A DNA stretch of 64,000 bases from Arachis hypogaea (GCF_003086295.3 NC_092044.1:6846843-6910842), one strand, 5' to 3'; shown: positions 48,028-62,199, counted from the first letter of the stretch. Notes: a model not told the origin generated them from the letters alone. A program made the numbers and translations.

Positions 48028-49150
48028 ATGATGAGTGAATGTCCAAAATTGCTTAAAATTTTTGAAGTTGGACGTAGATTGGGAGAGAAGTTGGGCACAA
48101 TGTTAGAGATAGATAAATTTTCAATGAGAGGCAGAGAAATTAGGATTGTAAAAGCTAAGATCAATATTAATGCTGACAAGTAAGTGAGGGATCAGTTAAT
48201 AGTTGTAGGACCTAATAAAAAGGAGGTAGAGGTGGCATTGCGCTATGAGAGACTTAGAAAGCTCTGTAGCTACTGCACAAAATTGGGGCACGAGGTGAAA
48301 AACTGCCATAATTTGCTGAAGGACACATAGAGTGCTAAGGTAAAAGAGGATGACATTGGCGAATGGGTTAAAGGCAGTCAAGTGGGAACACAAATTAACT
48401 CTAAAGGAGAAAGAACATTCAACAACTCAGCCCAGAATCAGAATAAGACTACTCAACGTAAGAAAAAGCCGGTCTTAAACTACTTATTGGAGGAATTTGC
48501 AGGGATGTCAATACAAGAGGGGGAATAAAGTTTGAAACCACAAAACACTGGTAATAGAGTAGCACCTAAGTCACCTTAATAAGCCAATTCTAGAACAGAA
48601 TGCATGGAGGTTATCATAGTTAGTCAGTCCAATGCCAAGGAGGATGAAGGACAACCTATGCAATTCACTATTGGGTAGTGTCTCATAACAGAGGAAGGCA
48701 AGAAGTGGAAAAAATTAGCAAGACAAGGTACTAGAGGGTCAGATACTAAAGTTGGAACCAAAAAAAGTTGATGAGTGGTATAGTTGAAGGATCTACAAAA
48801 AAAGCAAGAACAGAGGATGAAAATGCAGTTGAACAGGGGGTGGAGGGTGCCAGCCTACAAATGGCACCCAAGGCGCCATGAGAACTATAATTTGTAATTG
48901 TCGGGGTTTGAGGAGACCCCTGACAATTCACACCCTAAAAGGGATATGTAAGTCCCACTCCCCTGAGATTGTGTTCATAAGTGAAATAAAGAACCAATCT
49001 CGACAGGTGGAAGCAAAACTCCGGACATGCAGCTATGAAAACTGGCATATTGTTAACCCGTCGGGAGTGCTAGGAGGACTTGCGCTAGCTTGGAAGGACA
49101 GCATCAATGTTCAAATTATAAACAGTTGGAAGGACAACACCAATGATTGA
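48028..49150 (+). pseudogene. Truncated LINE: ORF1 zinc-knuckle part and start of ORF2 endonuclease
   Basis: From about 48060 the plus strand encodes GTMLEIDKFSMRGREIRIVK, then VALRYERLRKLC and a CCHC knuckle CSYCTKLGHEVKNC, the gag-like ORF1 (DUF4283/zf-CCHC_4) of plant LINEs, with stops at 48181 and 48328. At 48878 a second frame opens with ICNCRGLRRPLTI, PEIVFISE and SGVLGGLALAW, the N-terminal part of the apurinic-type endonuclease of LINE ORF2. It ends at 49150, before any reverse transcriptase. LINEs normally lose the 5' end, so loss of the 3' end here points to later deletion or rearrangement. Confidence 0.85.
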
Positions 49151-49628
49151 TATTGAATCGAACTTGTGGTGTTCTTCAAAATTTGAGATTAAAGATTTGT
49201 GAGTTGATGGAGAAGATTGATATTGCTCTGGTTGTCAAAATCACCACTCGAAGATTTGTTTATCGTGTTCGCCATTTTGAGAAATCAATGAATCACAGAG
49301 TAATAAGGATTCAGATCTTCTTCCTTCTAACTCGTTGATCAGAACAGCTATGTTCACCAAGAAAGAATCTTGCGAAATAGCCTCTCATCAAACTCTATTG
49401 AATGAGTTTGAAGGAAGAAGTAAGAAAGGGGAAAATGAAATGTCGAAAGAAAAATTAGGGAAAGAAAGAAAATTGTAAAATTGGTAACAATTGGATCTCA
49501 ATTCACAACTTTTTTTTTTAATTTGATTCACAGCTTTGTTGCTCTCCACACTCACCGTACCATGAAGAAAATCTCATGTCCTAAACTGTTCAACATATGA
49601 TGTTGATGGTTTGATGAATCAGTAGTGT
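49151..49628. other. Spacer, no feature recognised
   Basis: A 63-codon open frame at 49147-49338 has no recognisable similarity and is probably fortuitous. It follows the truncated LINE directly. Confidence 0.35.
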
Positions 49629-51120
49629 CATGGCCCGAACAAAGCCATGACTGACGTTCAAGGGATAAGTCCCTCAGCAAGCCAAACGACCAAATTTTCA
49701 GAAAAACTGATAGAATATCCTCTATTTCTAGGATCTTACCAATATAAATATTAACTCCCTGTATCAATAATAAACATCCATTTCCAAAGACAACAACAAC
49801 AACATATTCCAATATATATATATATATATAGTTGATACCTAGAGTATATAGCTAAATCCATAAGTCTTACACAACCAAATCATACTTTTACTACCTAAAC
49901 AGTTCAAGATTCAAAATAACATAACCCACACGAAGATCCTGACTGTGACATATGGAACATTGATATAATCTAAATTTTGAGTAAAGGTTTTATTACATAA
50001 TTACTTAGCCCTTGAAAAGAAGAAGGACTCATCAAAATGACTAAGATCTACTGAGGGACAAGTGGAATGGAACCTGAAATGCTCCTGTATCTGAAAAATA
50101 TGGGAATATAAGAGGGTGAGTTTTGTAATTCAGTGAGCAAACATTACATCTATAACCACACGAGACAATATAAAGTTTACCTTGAAAATTATATTTCCTT
50201 TCAGAGATGAGAAATTCATATTAATTAATTATGCAAACAAATAGATAAGTAGTTAAGCGGATGAATTGAAATGGGAGTTCTCATTCAAGAAGTCAAATCA
50301 AATCAAATATTACACACCTAGGGCGACTCCACTTCTAAGGGTAGCCCTTTCCTCTAGTGTGCTCGTACGGTATAACAGATCCAATGTGTGGCCTACACGT
50401 AGGGCTAGCAACGCCTCTGCTAGCTGAGGTCTGAGTTAGATGTATCTAAGTTAACATCATAACCGCCGTTAACTACGGTTTTCTAGTCAGAGTCTCTCAA
50501 ACCAATCCAAACCAAATCATTTATAACAAATCTCTAATAATTATAACATATTATTAGATTTCCATAGTAAATAAAATATATATATATAAGAATGCATACT
50601 AAAATTTAATTAAAATTCAATAAAGCTAAATAAGAAAATATGTATGCTTTACAAAATATATAAATATCGCCTTGTATGTATTTTTATTAATTTATAAGTT
50701 TTACAAATTAATATCTATTTCAAAAATTCAAAAATTATAATAATCAAATATTTTCAAACTCTAAAAATAATTATTCAATATAAATATTGATAATAATATA
50801 TTTAGAAACAATTATAGACATAATATCCACTCACAACTTGATTTCAAAGAACCAAAAGCAATTCTGAGCGCGTCAACGAGCTACCAAATGATGTCCAATA
50901 ATTTTACAACTCTAAAAACATGGCAATAATAATATTTGTGAGCTACTAATATTGTCAATTAACATAATCTTACTCACTTTGACAAAAGCCCAAAATTTTC
51001 TAACTTAATAACCTTAATTTCGGATTTCGTTATACCCACAAGTATAGGAATGATAAAAAAATTTGAGATATAGCTAATTATTGAGTTAAAGAGTTATCTT
51101 GAAGTCTCAATAATAATCAG
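49629..51120. repeat. Dispersed non-coding repeat, copy 1 (LTR-like)
   Basis: Starts near TGTCATGGCCCGAACAAAGC, a phrase like the ends of some plant Gypsy LTRs. The part from about 50100 to 50900 matches 62690-63500 in the same orientation, including GGGCGACTCCACTTCTA...GGTAGCCCTTTCCTCT and TAAGTTAACATCATAACCGCC. No protein is encoded. The second boundary and a target duplication were not found. Confidence 0.55.
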
Positions 51121-51321
51121 AACTCAAAAGTTGAACACTTTCTTCGCTCATTAAGTTAAACTCCATGATTTAGGATTGTCGAAAGTAAAATTTGAATGAA
51201 TAAAATAAAGTAGAGAAAGAGAAAAAAGTAAACATAAAAAAATGAATTTAATGATAGTGTGTGATTGCAAGAAGAAGAGATGAGAAGATGAAAGAGATGA
51301 ATATAAGTTGGAGTGTATTAC

Positions 51322-51388
<67 letters not shown>
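51322..51388. repeat. (GT)n(AT)n microsatellite
   Basis: About five GT units followed by about 28 AT units. The open frames here encode only alternating Tyr-Ile runs. Confidence 0.95.
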
Positions 51389-51394
<6 letters not shown>

Positions 51395-53038
51395 AAAGTT
51401 ACAGATTTTACCATACAAGAGAGTTCCCAGTCCATCCGAAGATATATTCATGTGCATTGTAATTCACATTGACAAATGCAATTTGTGATTTTTGGTTTTG
51501 GTTGACAACGAGGAAAGGGATAGAATCTTTTGTTGACTCTAAAGCGCAATTGAAGTTTAATTCTCAAACTTATCTAATGGATAAGAATCTAAATTCACCG
51601 ATGTAAACAAAGCGTAATCACTTCGTTTTATCTTTTAGTAACTTCATTCTCTTTTTATATATAGTGGCTCGTTCATCCGTGGAGTTCTCACTTCACTCTT
51701 CTAAATCCTTCTTATTTCTACACCTTTCTCGTCGCTAAGTGCTCAATCCAGAAGAGGGTTCTTTTGCTGTTGCGCACTCTTGGTAAGCTGCATTTTTTAT
51801 TTTAGAGGCTATAATAATGAAATGTTTTTATGAATTATTTTCGTCTGTGTGTTGTCCTAAAACACGTGAGAAAGATCCTTTATTATTATTTTTTTAATCA
51901 TAGATCAAATTGTTTTTAAATATCTTTTAATTGTTTGCCGTGATTTAATGTAATTGTGTATTTGTTGTGACCGGAGATGCCAAACATGAATACATCCAAT
52001 AAACTCTTAAAAGCCTCTTTTTCTTCCCCCTTCTTCTGATATAATGTGGTGAAAGTTAGCAGAATCTTATTAGATAGTTTATAGGGTCAGAATATGAAAA
52101 AAAAATGTTTAAACAAATAAAGATTATCATCGATGATGCATGATATGGTCTAATATTATCTACACTGATAATACTGATATTTTGCCGGAACTCTTGTGCC
52201 ATATATCCTATTGATTTTGTATACGCTGTTTATTTTTTCTTCACAATTTACAATGTTATCTTCCCACACATTAATTTGGTGTATATCTATTGGATGCCTG
52301 AGTAGGTTGTAGCTCTTTTCATGGGTCATTTCTCCGATGGACATGGCGTTGGAGATATCTATCATTTGACGGCAACGCGATGGCAACAATGGATTGTAGC
52401 AACTGTGATTTAATTGATTAAATACTGTGATTTAATTGATTAAATGTTCAGAAAATAGAAATAATGGGTAAGGATCTCTATCCTTAAAACACTATTAGTA
52501 CTATTTTGTATAAATTAACATTGTTTGATATTTTTGTGTCTGATACGAAAATTTATGACTATAACTATTAACTAATGAAAACTGTTATTGTATCTTTTTT
52601 CTATATGTAAATTTAGTTTAACCTTGTTTAATAGTGAGGATTTTTCGAGTTTAAGCCATCCTTGTTTTGTGCTTAGTCGAAAAACGTGATAAAAATTGTA
52701 TCGCATTCTTTTTCTTAAGCATTTATGACTTTATTCATATTCTTTATTGTTTCTGATTGTAATGTATTCTATGGTTATATTTATTAATTGGTACATTAGA
52801 CTATTCTGTGATCAAAGTTGTTAACCATGACTATAGGCTTCTTTTATGGTTACAATTAAAAAGCATTTATTTATTTATTATTTTGAAAGTGTTTAGCATA
52901 TTTGAATGCTACGTTTATGATTTATAAACGTGACACTAGCTATTTGTGTTTTTTTCTACCGTTACGTTGTTGCATTAGAAAGTTTGCCATTTTTCCCTTT
53001 TCCTTTTTCATATGTTCTTAATCATTTTTGTTTATGTT

Positions 53039-53041
<3 letters not shown>
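51389..53041. other. Region without a confident gene; possible relic promoter and 5' UTR near 51650-51790
   Basis: TTTTTATATATAGTGG near 51651 followed by a C/T-rich leader and a donor-like CTTGGTAAGC at about 51780 looks like a promoter plus first non-coding exon, but no coding exon could be tied to it. A 77-codon minus frame at 52156-52389 has no recognised similarity. Confidence 0.3.

Positions 53042-53092
<51 letters not shown>
53042..53092. repeat. (TA)n microsatellite
   Basis: About 25 TA units, directly next to a truncated MITE copy. Confidence 0.95.
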
Positions 53093-53094
<2 letters not shown>

Positions 53095-53103
53095 AAAAGT
53101 ATA

Positions 53104-53208
53104 GGAGAAAGGTAAGTCATTGGATGAAATCTCACACCAATCTCACACTAACAAATCATTATTGATAGCTAGTTGATGGCTACCAATACAAATGTTACTG
53201 GCCCCTAG
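53104..53208. mobile_element. Truncated copy of the WAKL-intron MITE, opposite orientation
   Basis: GGTAAGTCATTGGATGAAAT, CATTATTGATAGCTAGTTGATGGC and the end GGCCCCTAG match the reverse complement of 20038-20145. The terminal inverted repeat on the left side is missing, where the (TA)n run begins. Confidence 0.65.
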
Positions 53209-53624
53209 TATATATTGTATTGTCATACGTTGTGCAATAGTAAGTTAAAGTCTCTTTTGTACTAGGTAAAAATAAAAAATACCAAAATGTTTCAACAAAA
53301 TAACAGCAACATAACATAATAATATATATTCCGAAGTAGTGTTCTTTACATTATGTAATTGTTTTGCACACTAAAGAAATAATAAAGACTGTATTAAGAT
53401 TGAGAAATAAAAACACAAAAGCTCAACCATTTGAAGGATTTATACTGCATATTCAATTCCCTGGAGACATAGAAAAATGAATAAGAAAACATAACTTTGA
53501 TGCGAAAATAAATTCTGCAAGCAGCAGCGTACATTCAATAGATATTTGTATTAGGATGGAGAGGGGAAAAACTTCCAAAAAGGGAAAAACAAACTATATA
53601 AGATTATCAGCAATCAAATGCTAT
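53209..53624. other. Spacer, no feature seen
   Basis: No gene-like sequence recognised between the MITE copy and the small CACTA-like element. Confidence 0.35.
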
Positions 53625-53716
53625 CACTACACCACTGGCTGCCCTTTAGTGGTTGTTTTTAACTGCCGCTGAATGGTTTGATTGCGGCGGTTTCAACAAC
53701 TGTTTAGGTGGTGTAG
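53625..53716. mobile_element. Possible miniature CACTA-type element
   Basis: CACTACACCAC at 53625-53635 and GTGGTGTAG at 53708-53716 are inverted, and the interior has CCGCTGAAT and GCGGCGGTTT motifs often seen near CACTA ends. It is only 92 bp, the inverted match is 9 bp, and no target duplication was confirmed. Confidence 0.35.
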
Positions 53717-55639
<1,923 letters not shown>

Positions 55640-55800
55640 ATAATTCTAAATTTTGTTGCTATTTACATTAAAAACTAAATTAACTTTTAGAAACACAAGC
55701 ACGATTAACAAAATATATCCCATGTTTATTTGCTTCAAGTTCATCATTGTTTTCATAGATCAAATCAACACAGGCAATATGAAGACTACCCAACATTTGT
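55640..55800. repeat. Dispersed repeat shared with 62200-62360
   Basis: AATTTTGTTGCTATTTACATTAAAAACTAAATTAAC and the following TTATTTGCT...TCATCATTGTTTTCA match 62210-62360 in the same orientation. It is non-coding. Confidence 0.55.
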
Positions 55801-55877
55801 TGCATAAGCAGTATACAATGATGGTAATCCTTCACAGAAGAAAGTGATAGTTTCACAACGGATAACTTGATTTGTGA

Positions 55878-56740
55878 GACTTTATTCCACCTAAAATATA
55901 GGTAAAGAAATAAGCTACACATCAAACTTCAAAAATCATACTATAATCAAACAAACAAGTTCCAAATCAATGATAAGTCTTTTTTGGCTGCCTCACTTTC
56001 GATACGGGATGGTGAGACAGGGGCATCTCCATGTTCATCTCTTGATCTCTTCGTCATGATCAGAGGTGTACTCCGGAGTGTCGGATTCCTCTATAGATAG
56101 GTTGGTACAATTAATGAGTATTTTCAAGTAGTCATAACGGCGTTTGTTGCGTCGCTCAATCTGCTCAATTCTTCGGTTTTGCCGGTCTATCTTCTCAATA
56201 AGCTCAAGTAACAACTGGTGAATAGATTGTTGTGGTGCATGTGGTGCTGCTAGTAGAGGATTGATGGATGGCTTGAGAGCTCGCGCCTTTGGTGGTTGAC
56301 TTTATTCCACCTAAAATATAGGTAAAGATATAAGCTCCACGTCAAACTTAAAAAATCATACTATAATCAAACAAACAAGTTCCAAATCAATGATAGTCTT
56401 TTTTGGCTGCCTCACTTCCAATGGCCATGGGATGGTGAGACAGGGGCGTCTCCATGTTCATCTCTTGATTACTCTCTTCGTCATGATCAGAGGTATACTC
56501 CGGAGTGTCGGGTTCCTCTATAAGTGGATTGATACAGTCAATGAGCTTTTTTAAGTAGTCATAACGACGCTTGTTGCGTCGCTCAATCTGCTCAATCCTC
56601 CGGCCGGTCTATCTTCTCAGTAAGTTCAAGTAACAACTGGTGAATAGATTGTTGTGGTGCATGTGGTGCTACTGGTTGTGGATTGATGGATGGCTTGGGA
56701 GCTCGTGCCTTAGTGGACGCCTTTCTAGAGCCTTTCTCCT
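55878..56740 (-). repeat. Tandem duplication of a 420-bp segment with a hypothetical minus-strand coding piece
   Basis: Copy 1 starts at about 55878 and copy 2 at about 56299; both open with GACTTTATTCCACCTAAAAT and run through ATGGTGAGACAGGGGC. On the minus strand each copy encodes HAPQQSIHQLLLEL followed by an EKIDRQNRRIEQIERR-type charged helix and an acidic ESDTPEYTSDHDEE tail. The 5' part, near 56760, encodes a basic GKEKGSRKASTKARAPKP stretch. Copy 2 has a small deletion near 56602 that shifts the frame. The product resembles charged hypothetical proteins carried by plant transposons, but I cannot name it. Confidence 0.6.
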
Positions 56741-56829
56741 TTCCTTTCGTGGTCCTCATCCTGAAAAGGAGGAAAAAAAAAGAAATATTAAGTTTAGAGA
56801 GAAAGACACTGGAAGTAAGAGAATGCAAA

Positions 56830-57450
56830 TGAGAAATAATGCCAACTAAAAGTAAGGTGTTTCAAATACATGGTAGCTACAATATATAAGTGAGAACTCA
56901 ACAAAAGCATTGATGCAAATCACCAGCACTTGATGCAAGAGTGAAGAAAGCATATAAGCATAAGGCATGAAAAGAGTGATCTCAAGTATCAATATCAACA
57001 ATGAAAAACACATGCAAGAATAGTTAAAACATGAGGAAAGTATAACTCCAAGACAGTTAGGCATAAAAATTGAAAAGAATGGAGTTAGATCACCAATTCA
57101 TGCATGATGTTACAAGTATAGCAAGCCATCAACAATAAGATTCCCCATGAAAAAGTATAGTAATGCACAAGGAATGCAAGTGTGATGAAAAAGTAGCAAA
57201 GATTTGCGAAAAAAAAAAAGCCGACATTGAGGCAAAGTTTCATTGATTCTTTTTCACAAACATTTGGTGGGCATATTATAAATAACAAGTAACTTGCCAA
57301 ATCCAAAGTGTACCCAAAATAAAATATCAACTACCATAGCAACACCAAACAATATACAATTAATCAAAAGATACCACAATAATCCACCATCTCATAAAAA
57401 TTGAATTTGAAACTTTAACACAAAGGTAAGAATATAGGAGGAAGAAAGAA
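56830..57450. other. AT-rich spacer, no feature seen
   Basis: No open frame with recognisable similarity. Confidence 0.35.
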
Positions 57451-57779
57451 AGACTAAAAGTAGACTACAAATAACAAAACGAAAATATAACTAAGAGCAA
57501 TCAAAGTATTTAAATGCAATATACAAAAGAAAATTAGAAAATAAAAGAGGTGGAGAAGTGAGACCTTAAAAAGAAGGAGAAGAAAAATGAAAAGAGGAGA
57601 AATAAGAGAGGAGATAGGATCGTCGGAGGTGGTGGTTGCCGGTGGTGGTGGTCCGCCGGACACGAAAAATGGGAGAAGAAAAGTGATGAGAAGAAGTAAG
57701 AGAGAGAAAGAAAGAAAAGAAGAAAGAAAAGAAACAAGAAGAGAACAGAAGAAATAGGGTAGCGCGCGGCTGTAATCTG

Positions 57780-57815
57780 CGTTCGCAAAGCGACGCGATC
57801 GCGTCGTCTACGCGT
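57780..57815. repeat. CpG-rich palindromic motif in AT-rich DNA
   Basis: CGACGCGATCGCGTCG (57791-57806) is a perfect 16-base palindrome within a very CpG-rich 50-base block, preceded by AG-rich sequence at 57540-57760. Blocks of this kind are common in certain legume retrotransposons (recollection), so it may mark an LTR fragment. The overlapping minus-strand frames are low-complexity Phe/Ser runs. Confidence 0.5.
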
Positions 57816-58019
57816 AAGCGTCGAAAGCACAACTCTCTGTTAGGGATGCGGCAGCACAAACCCAGCATAAAAATTTCACAATCCAAAATTTATAGAGGGA
57901 CGCGTAATCAAGGATGTTGGCTCCTTGTCACATTTATAGAAACTGGAGACCCTTTACCATTTCTGGTTAGTTGAAGGATATACCTTCGGATGGATGAGGA
58001 TGATCAATTGTCTTGAAAA

Positions 58020-60523
58020 AATGCTAAGTTTGTGGTGCATCTTCTTCGACTTCTTCTTCATCTGGTTCGATTGATCAATTGAATGCTGAAAAATATGATG
58101 TGTTTATCAGCTTTTTAGAGGCAAGGACACTCGCACCAATTTCACTTGCAATCTTCACAGAGCTTTGTCCCAAAAGCAAATAAAAACCTTCATCGATTAT
58201 GAGCTTCGCAAAGGATATGAGTTATCGCCTGCACTCTCCCCGTGAGGAACTTCTAAATGTGTTAAGATTGAGTTATGGTGGATTAAATTATGAGAAGCAA
58301 CAGATACTTCTAAACATTGCATGCTTTTTAAAGGGAATGTCAAAAAAAAGTGTAGTTGATCTATTGGACTGTTGTGGCTTCTATGCGGTTATTGGCATGA
58401 GATCCCTTCTTGATAAGGCTCTTATAACTATATCAAGTAACAATACTGTGGAGATGCATGACCTGATACAACAAATGAGTTGGGAAATTGTTCGTCAAGA
58501 ATCTCCTGGAAAACGTAGTTGTCTGTCGGATTTTGACGATGCTTGTGATGTTTTGAAGAACAATAAAGTAAGAAAAAGGTACTACTATTTTTTAGGAAGA
58601 AAATTTAGTCAAATGCACTGATGTATTTTACTTAAACTCCTTGACAATAATTTAGTTTGATTTATTTTCCTTCATCTGTTAGGGAACTGAAGCAATTCAT
58701 GGCATAATGTTAGATATGTCTCGATGTAGAAATCTATGCTTAAGTCCAGACACATTCAAGAAGATGCCTAATTTAAGATATCTCAGATTCTTCACCTCCT
58801 TAGACATTGATGGAAGATTATGTGATCTACATATTCCTACAGGGCTAGAGTCACTTCCTGATGAATTAAGGTACCTTGAGTGGCATGCATGCCCTATTCA
58901 GTCCTTGCCATCAAATTTTTGCCCAGAAAATCTTGTTACTTTACGCATGCCACACAGTCAATTTAAAAGACTTTGGAGTGCAGGTTTGTTCACATAATTT
59001 TCATGCTTTAAATTTTATTTGAAAAATGGAATGTGATTTTTGTTGTTTCAACTTTCAAATGATTTACCATTGTGGGGTCTTGGTTTGCATTGTTGCAGAA
59101 TCTTGTTAATTTGAAGGAAGTAGACCTAGCTGAATGCCGTGAGTTGATTGAGCTCCCAGATTTCTCCAAGGCATATACTCTTGAAAGTGTAGATCTCTCC
59201 TATTGTAGAAGTTTGCGGCATGTCCACCAAACCATTTTATCTCTTGGCACACTTGGCTATTTGAATCTACACAACTGTAAAAAGATTAAGGCACTTGAAA
59301 GTGAAATTCATCTTAGATCTCTTCAGCAACTCCATGTTGAGGGTTGTTCAAGTCTAAGGAAATTTTCTCTGTCTTTAGAAGTGGAGTCATTGAATTTCAG
59401 TTCTAGAGTCAAATTATCACACTTATCCGTTGGGTGTCTCAGCAAAGTAAAAGATATGTATGTCAATGGGAGTAAACTTGAGAATCTTCCAGAGGAGTGG
59501 TGTTGCTTGAAATATCTTAGAACACTTTAGCTTCATAGCTACAGCGGAGTAGTGTCCAAGCAAACCCTCCATATCATATTTGATGGCTTGCAATACTTGC
59601 TACAATTGACTTTGCTCGACTGTCATGGCCTGTTTGAACTTCCTGACAACATCAACTGCTTATCATCGTTACAAATATTAGAGTTGGATGGAAGTGCTAT
59701 TGAGAGGTTGCCTGAGAGCATCAAGCATCTTTCAAGGCTTGAAACACTGTCATTGTGGAATTGTAAGAGGCTTCAATGTCTGCCAGAGCTTCCATTATCA
59801 ATTATTAATTTGAAAGCATTCAACTGCTCATTGGTTCAGATGGTAGCAAATAGTTCAACCAATTCTAGGCCACAGTAACAAGAGTGAACCAGTACTTCAT
59901 TCCAAAATGTTGCAAGTTTGGATGAAGGGAAATGCATTCATTTATTCCGTCAAAGTACAAGGAAACTAGTGCATGCATATGAATTTAGACAAAGAGTAGG
60001 AGGAAGAGCAATTGGATGGCCTAGATATCTTAGAATCATTTACCCAGACAACAGAATACTAAATTGGTTCACATATCAGACAAAGGGATCTTCCGTAACC
60101 TTTGAACTTACTCAGCCTTTGGATCGCTATTTTAGTTTCCTTCTCTGTGTTGTTCTCTCTCTGATCACGACCTCTGATGCTAAATATCTCCAAATCCGCT
60201 ACAATTGCGGTAGATACTCTAAGGGTAACACTTTTCCAGATAGCTTTGTTATTATGGAGGAGGATTGGGATTTCCATCATGTTTTTATGTCATTCATTCA
60301 GGACAGCATCTTGGATCACATAAAGCAACAAAGAGTAAACCAGAGTTCTATCAAAAAAAGAAAAAGAAAACATAACCAGAGCATCTCTTACGGTTGCAAC
60401 CCAAAGATCACACTTGAATTCTTTACTTGTTGCACACTTGGGAATGTTAACAACTGGTTTATTCAAGAATGCGGGATCTATCCGCTTAGCACACAGAATG
60501 TAAGGTTGGAGTTGGAAGACTAG
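58020..60523 (+). pseudogene. TNL-A-like pseudogene without PB1
   Basis: The 5' end encodes SSSGSIDQLNAEKYDVFIS with no PB1 and no ATG in the expected place, then a frameshift in the TIR segment. TIR is cut after LRKGYELSPAL (about 58235) and fused directly to the ARC2 part of NB-ARC (EELLNVLRLSYGGL), so the P-loop, kinase-2 and GLPL regions are deleted. MHD is present (EMHDLIQQM). Exon 3 (58683-58983) is 301 bases, out of phase with exon 4 (59099 onward). Stops occur at 59528-59530 and 59876-59878. LRR and C-JID sequence (NRILNWFTYQTKGSSVTF) continues to the stop at 60523. The closest relative in the window is TNL-A. The RNA may exist but no full receptor can be made. Confidence 0.92.
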
Positions 60524-60764
60524 CTCCTCCGGACGGGTAAGAATTTCTGCCTCTTTTAAATTTGATTACTCCGGTTTTCCCTATGGATTGTACCAAACTA
60601 TATAGAGACTTGACAAGTCTTCATGGAAAATGAGATAACTACTTAGCTAGAAAGCAAATGATAAGCTGACATGTTATTGTTACTGAATTTGGAGAGAAAA
60701 AATTAAGAAAATTAAAACACATTGTTAAAACTCTTCCTACAACATTACTCTAGAATAAGGTTTT

Positions 60765-61500
60765 TTAACTTACTAACTTCTGTGAAAAGGATGTTTGAAA
60801 ACCTTCCCATTTCTCATTCAGCTTCTCCTGCTTGGATGTTTCAGATGCATATGAGACTTTAGAATTGTTAATTGTCAACATCAGCTCCTTGCTTTCACCT
60901 ACCCAATTCTTATCCTCATCTGTTAGTTTCCTCCTTTTGCCATCACATTCTTCCAAGTCCTTATTCAACTTGGTCCATTTCATTTGGAATATTTTTTCTT
61001 TGTTCAACAAGAAGGTGAATATGTTCGTCAAGATCTTCAACCTCTCTGTCAACACTTTCTGCTTGAAACTTGCATTGTATTGTTTCATTCTTTCTTTCGG
61101 TAATTCTTGCATTTAAATTTTGCATGACTGAAGTATATATTAATCAATAGAATCTATCATTTCAAAGCTTTTTTGTAATATATTATAAGTGTGTTGTTAA
61201 GTGAGTGTTCCATGTGCTCTAAAGAGAACTATAAAGTATAGACTAGATCAAATCATGGCAAAGTGTTCTTTTTGAAGAGAACTACAAAAACTAATACTAA
61301 AAAGATTTCTTCGTTGATATGGATACTTGATATTCGCGTTCTCCGAAAGATTATGGGTATTTGATAAAATGGTCCAACCATCACTTAAATGTCAAACATA
61401 TGTTCACGACCACAAAGACTTTAGTTCTTATGTGATCTATTTTGTTAACGTCAAAATATTTTTAGTACTATTTTAGATGTTTACTCAAATTTATTTAACC
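60765..61500 (-). pseudogene. Deleted TNL-B-like copy: coiled-coil exon end joined to intron 1
   Basis: 60765-61110 matches the 3' end of TNL-B exon 6 (KLNKDLEECDGKRRKLTDED, EKLNEKWEGF). At 61108-61110 it jumps, through the shared bases TGC, to sequence matching TNL-B intron 1 from 32961 to about 33370. Relative to TNL-B some 4.6 kb (rest of exon 6 back through NB-ARC) is missing. A scrap like the end of the TIR exon (TGGTTTCAAGAGTGCCACCCA) lies further out, near 62138-62158. It is convergent with the pseudogene at 58020-60523, as TNL-B is with TNL-A. Confidence 0.85.
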
Positions 61501-62199
61501 TATTTGTATAAAAAGAAGTAATTTTTTTTAATTTGAAGTCAATATAAATAGCTAGTGGTTACAAATGGTATAGGTAGAGTATGATAAAGTTTTAAAAAAA
61601 ATTAAAGAATATTATAAAACTTAAACTTGATTTAGAATCAAATACGATGCAAATAGTTCTTATCAAGTTAGAAAACTCATAAAGCTATTTGGCAAGTTGT
61701 CTAACTTCCATAATTAAAGATTACAACTTGATAAACATAAATGTAAAAAAAGATAATAGTACATACAACTTATGTAATTTGTGTAAATGGTTCATAATGT
61801 GCAATTTGTGCACAACCACTTAATCAACTTATAAACCAAATACACCTCCATAAAAACCTATATATAGGTGATGTATTTGTTTATTGTAAGATAAGTTTCT
61901 TTTGTTTAATGTTAATGTGAATGAAAATTAAGAGAGAAAAATAGTGAAGTTTAAATTCCTATCCCTTATTTTCATAATATATAAAAAAATATGGTAAACT
62001 TTTTTGTTGTATTTTCATCATTTTATCATATTATTTTTATTATTATTTAAATTCTTATTCAATTACATTTATTTTTTGTCTACAAATTTTAGTTGCGTTA
62101 TTTTATTTTTATTAACTCTAGTATCTAATAACTTGTGGTTTCAAGAGTGCCACCCAAAAGTATTTTTGGTACCATTTTAGATGTTCACTCGAATTTAAT
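61501..62199. other. AT-rich spacer
   Basis: No gene. It contains the short TIR-exon-end scrap near 62138-62158 noted with the adjacent TNL-B-like remnant. Confidence 0.4.

Noticed and set aside
57454..57886. Three overlapping minus-strand frames rich in Phe, Leu and Ser
   Set aside because: They translate an AG-rich low-complexity tract, each in a different frame, with no conserved domain.
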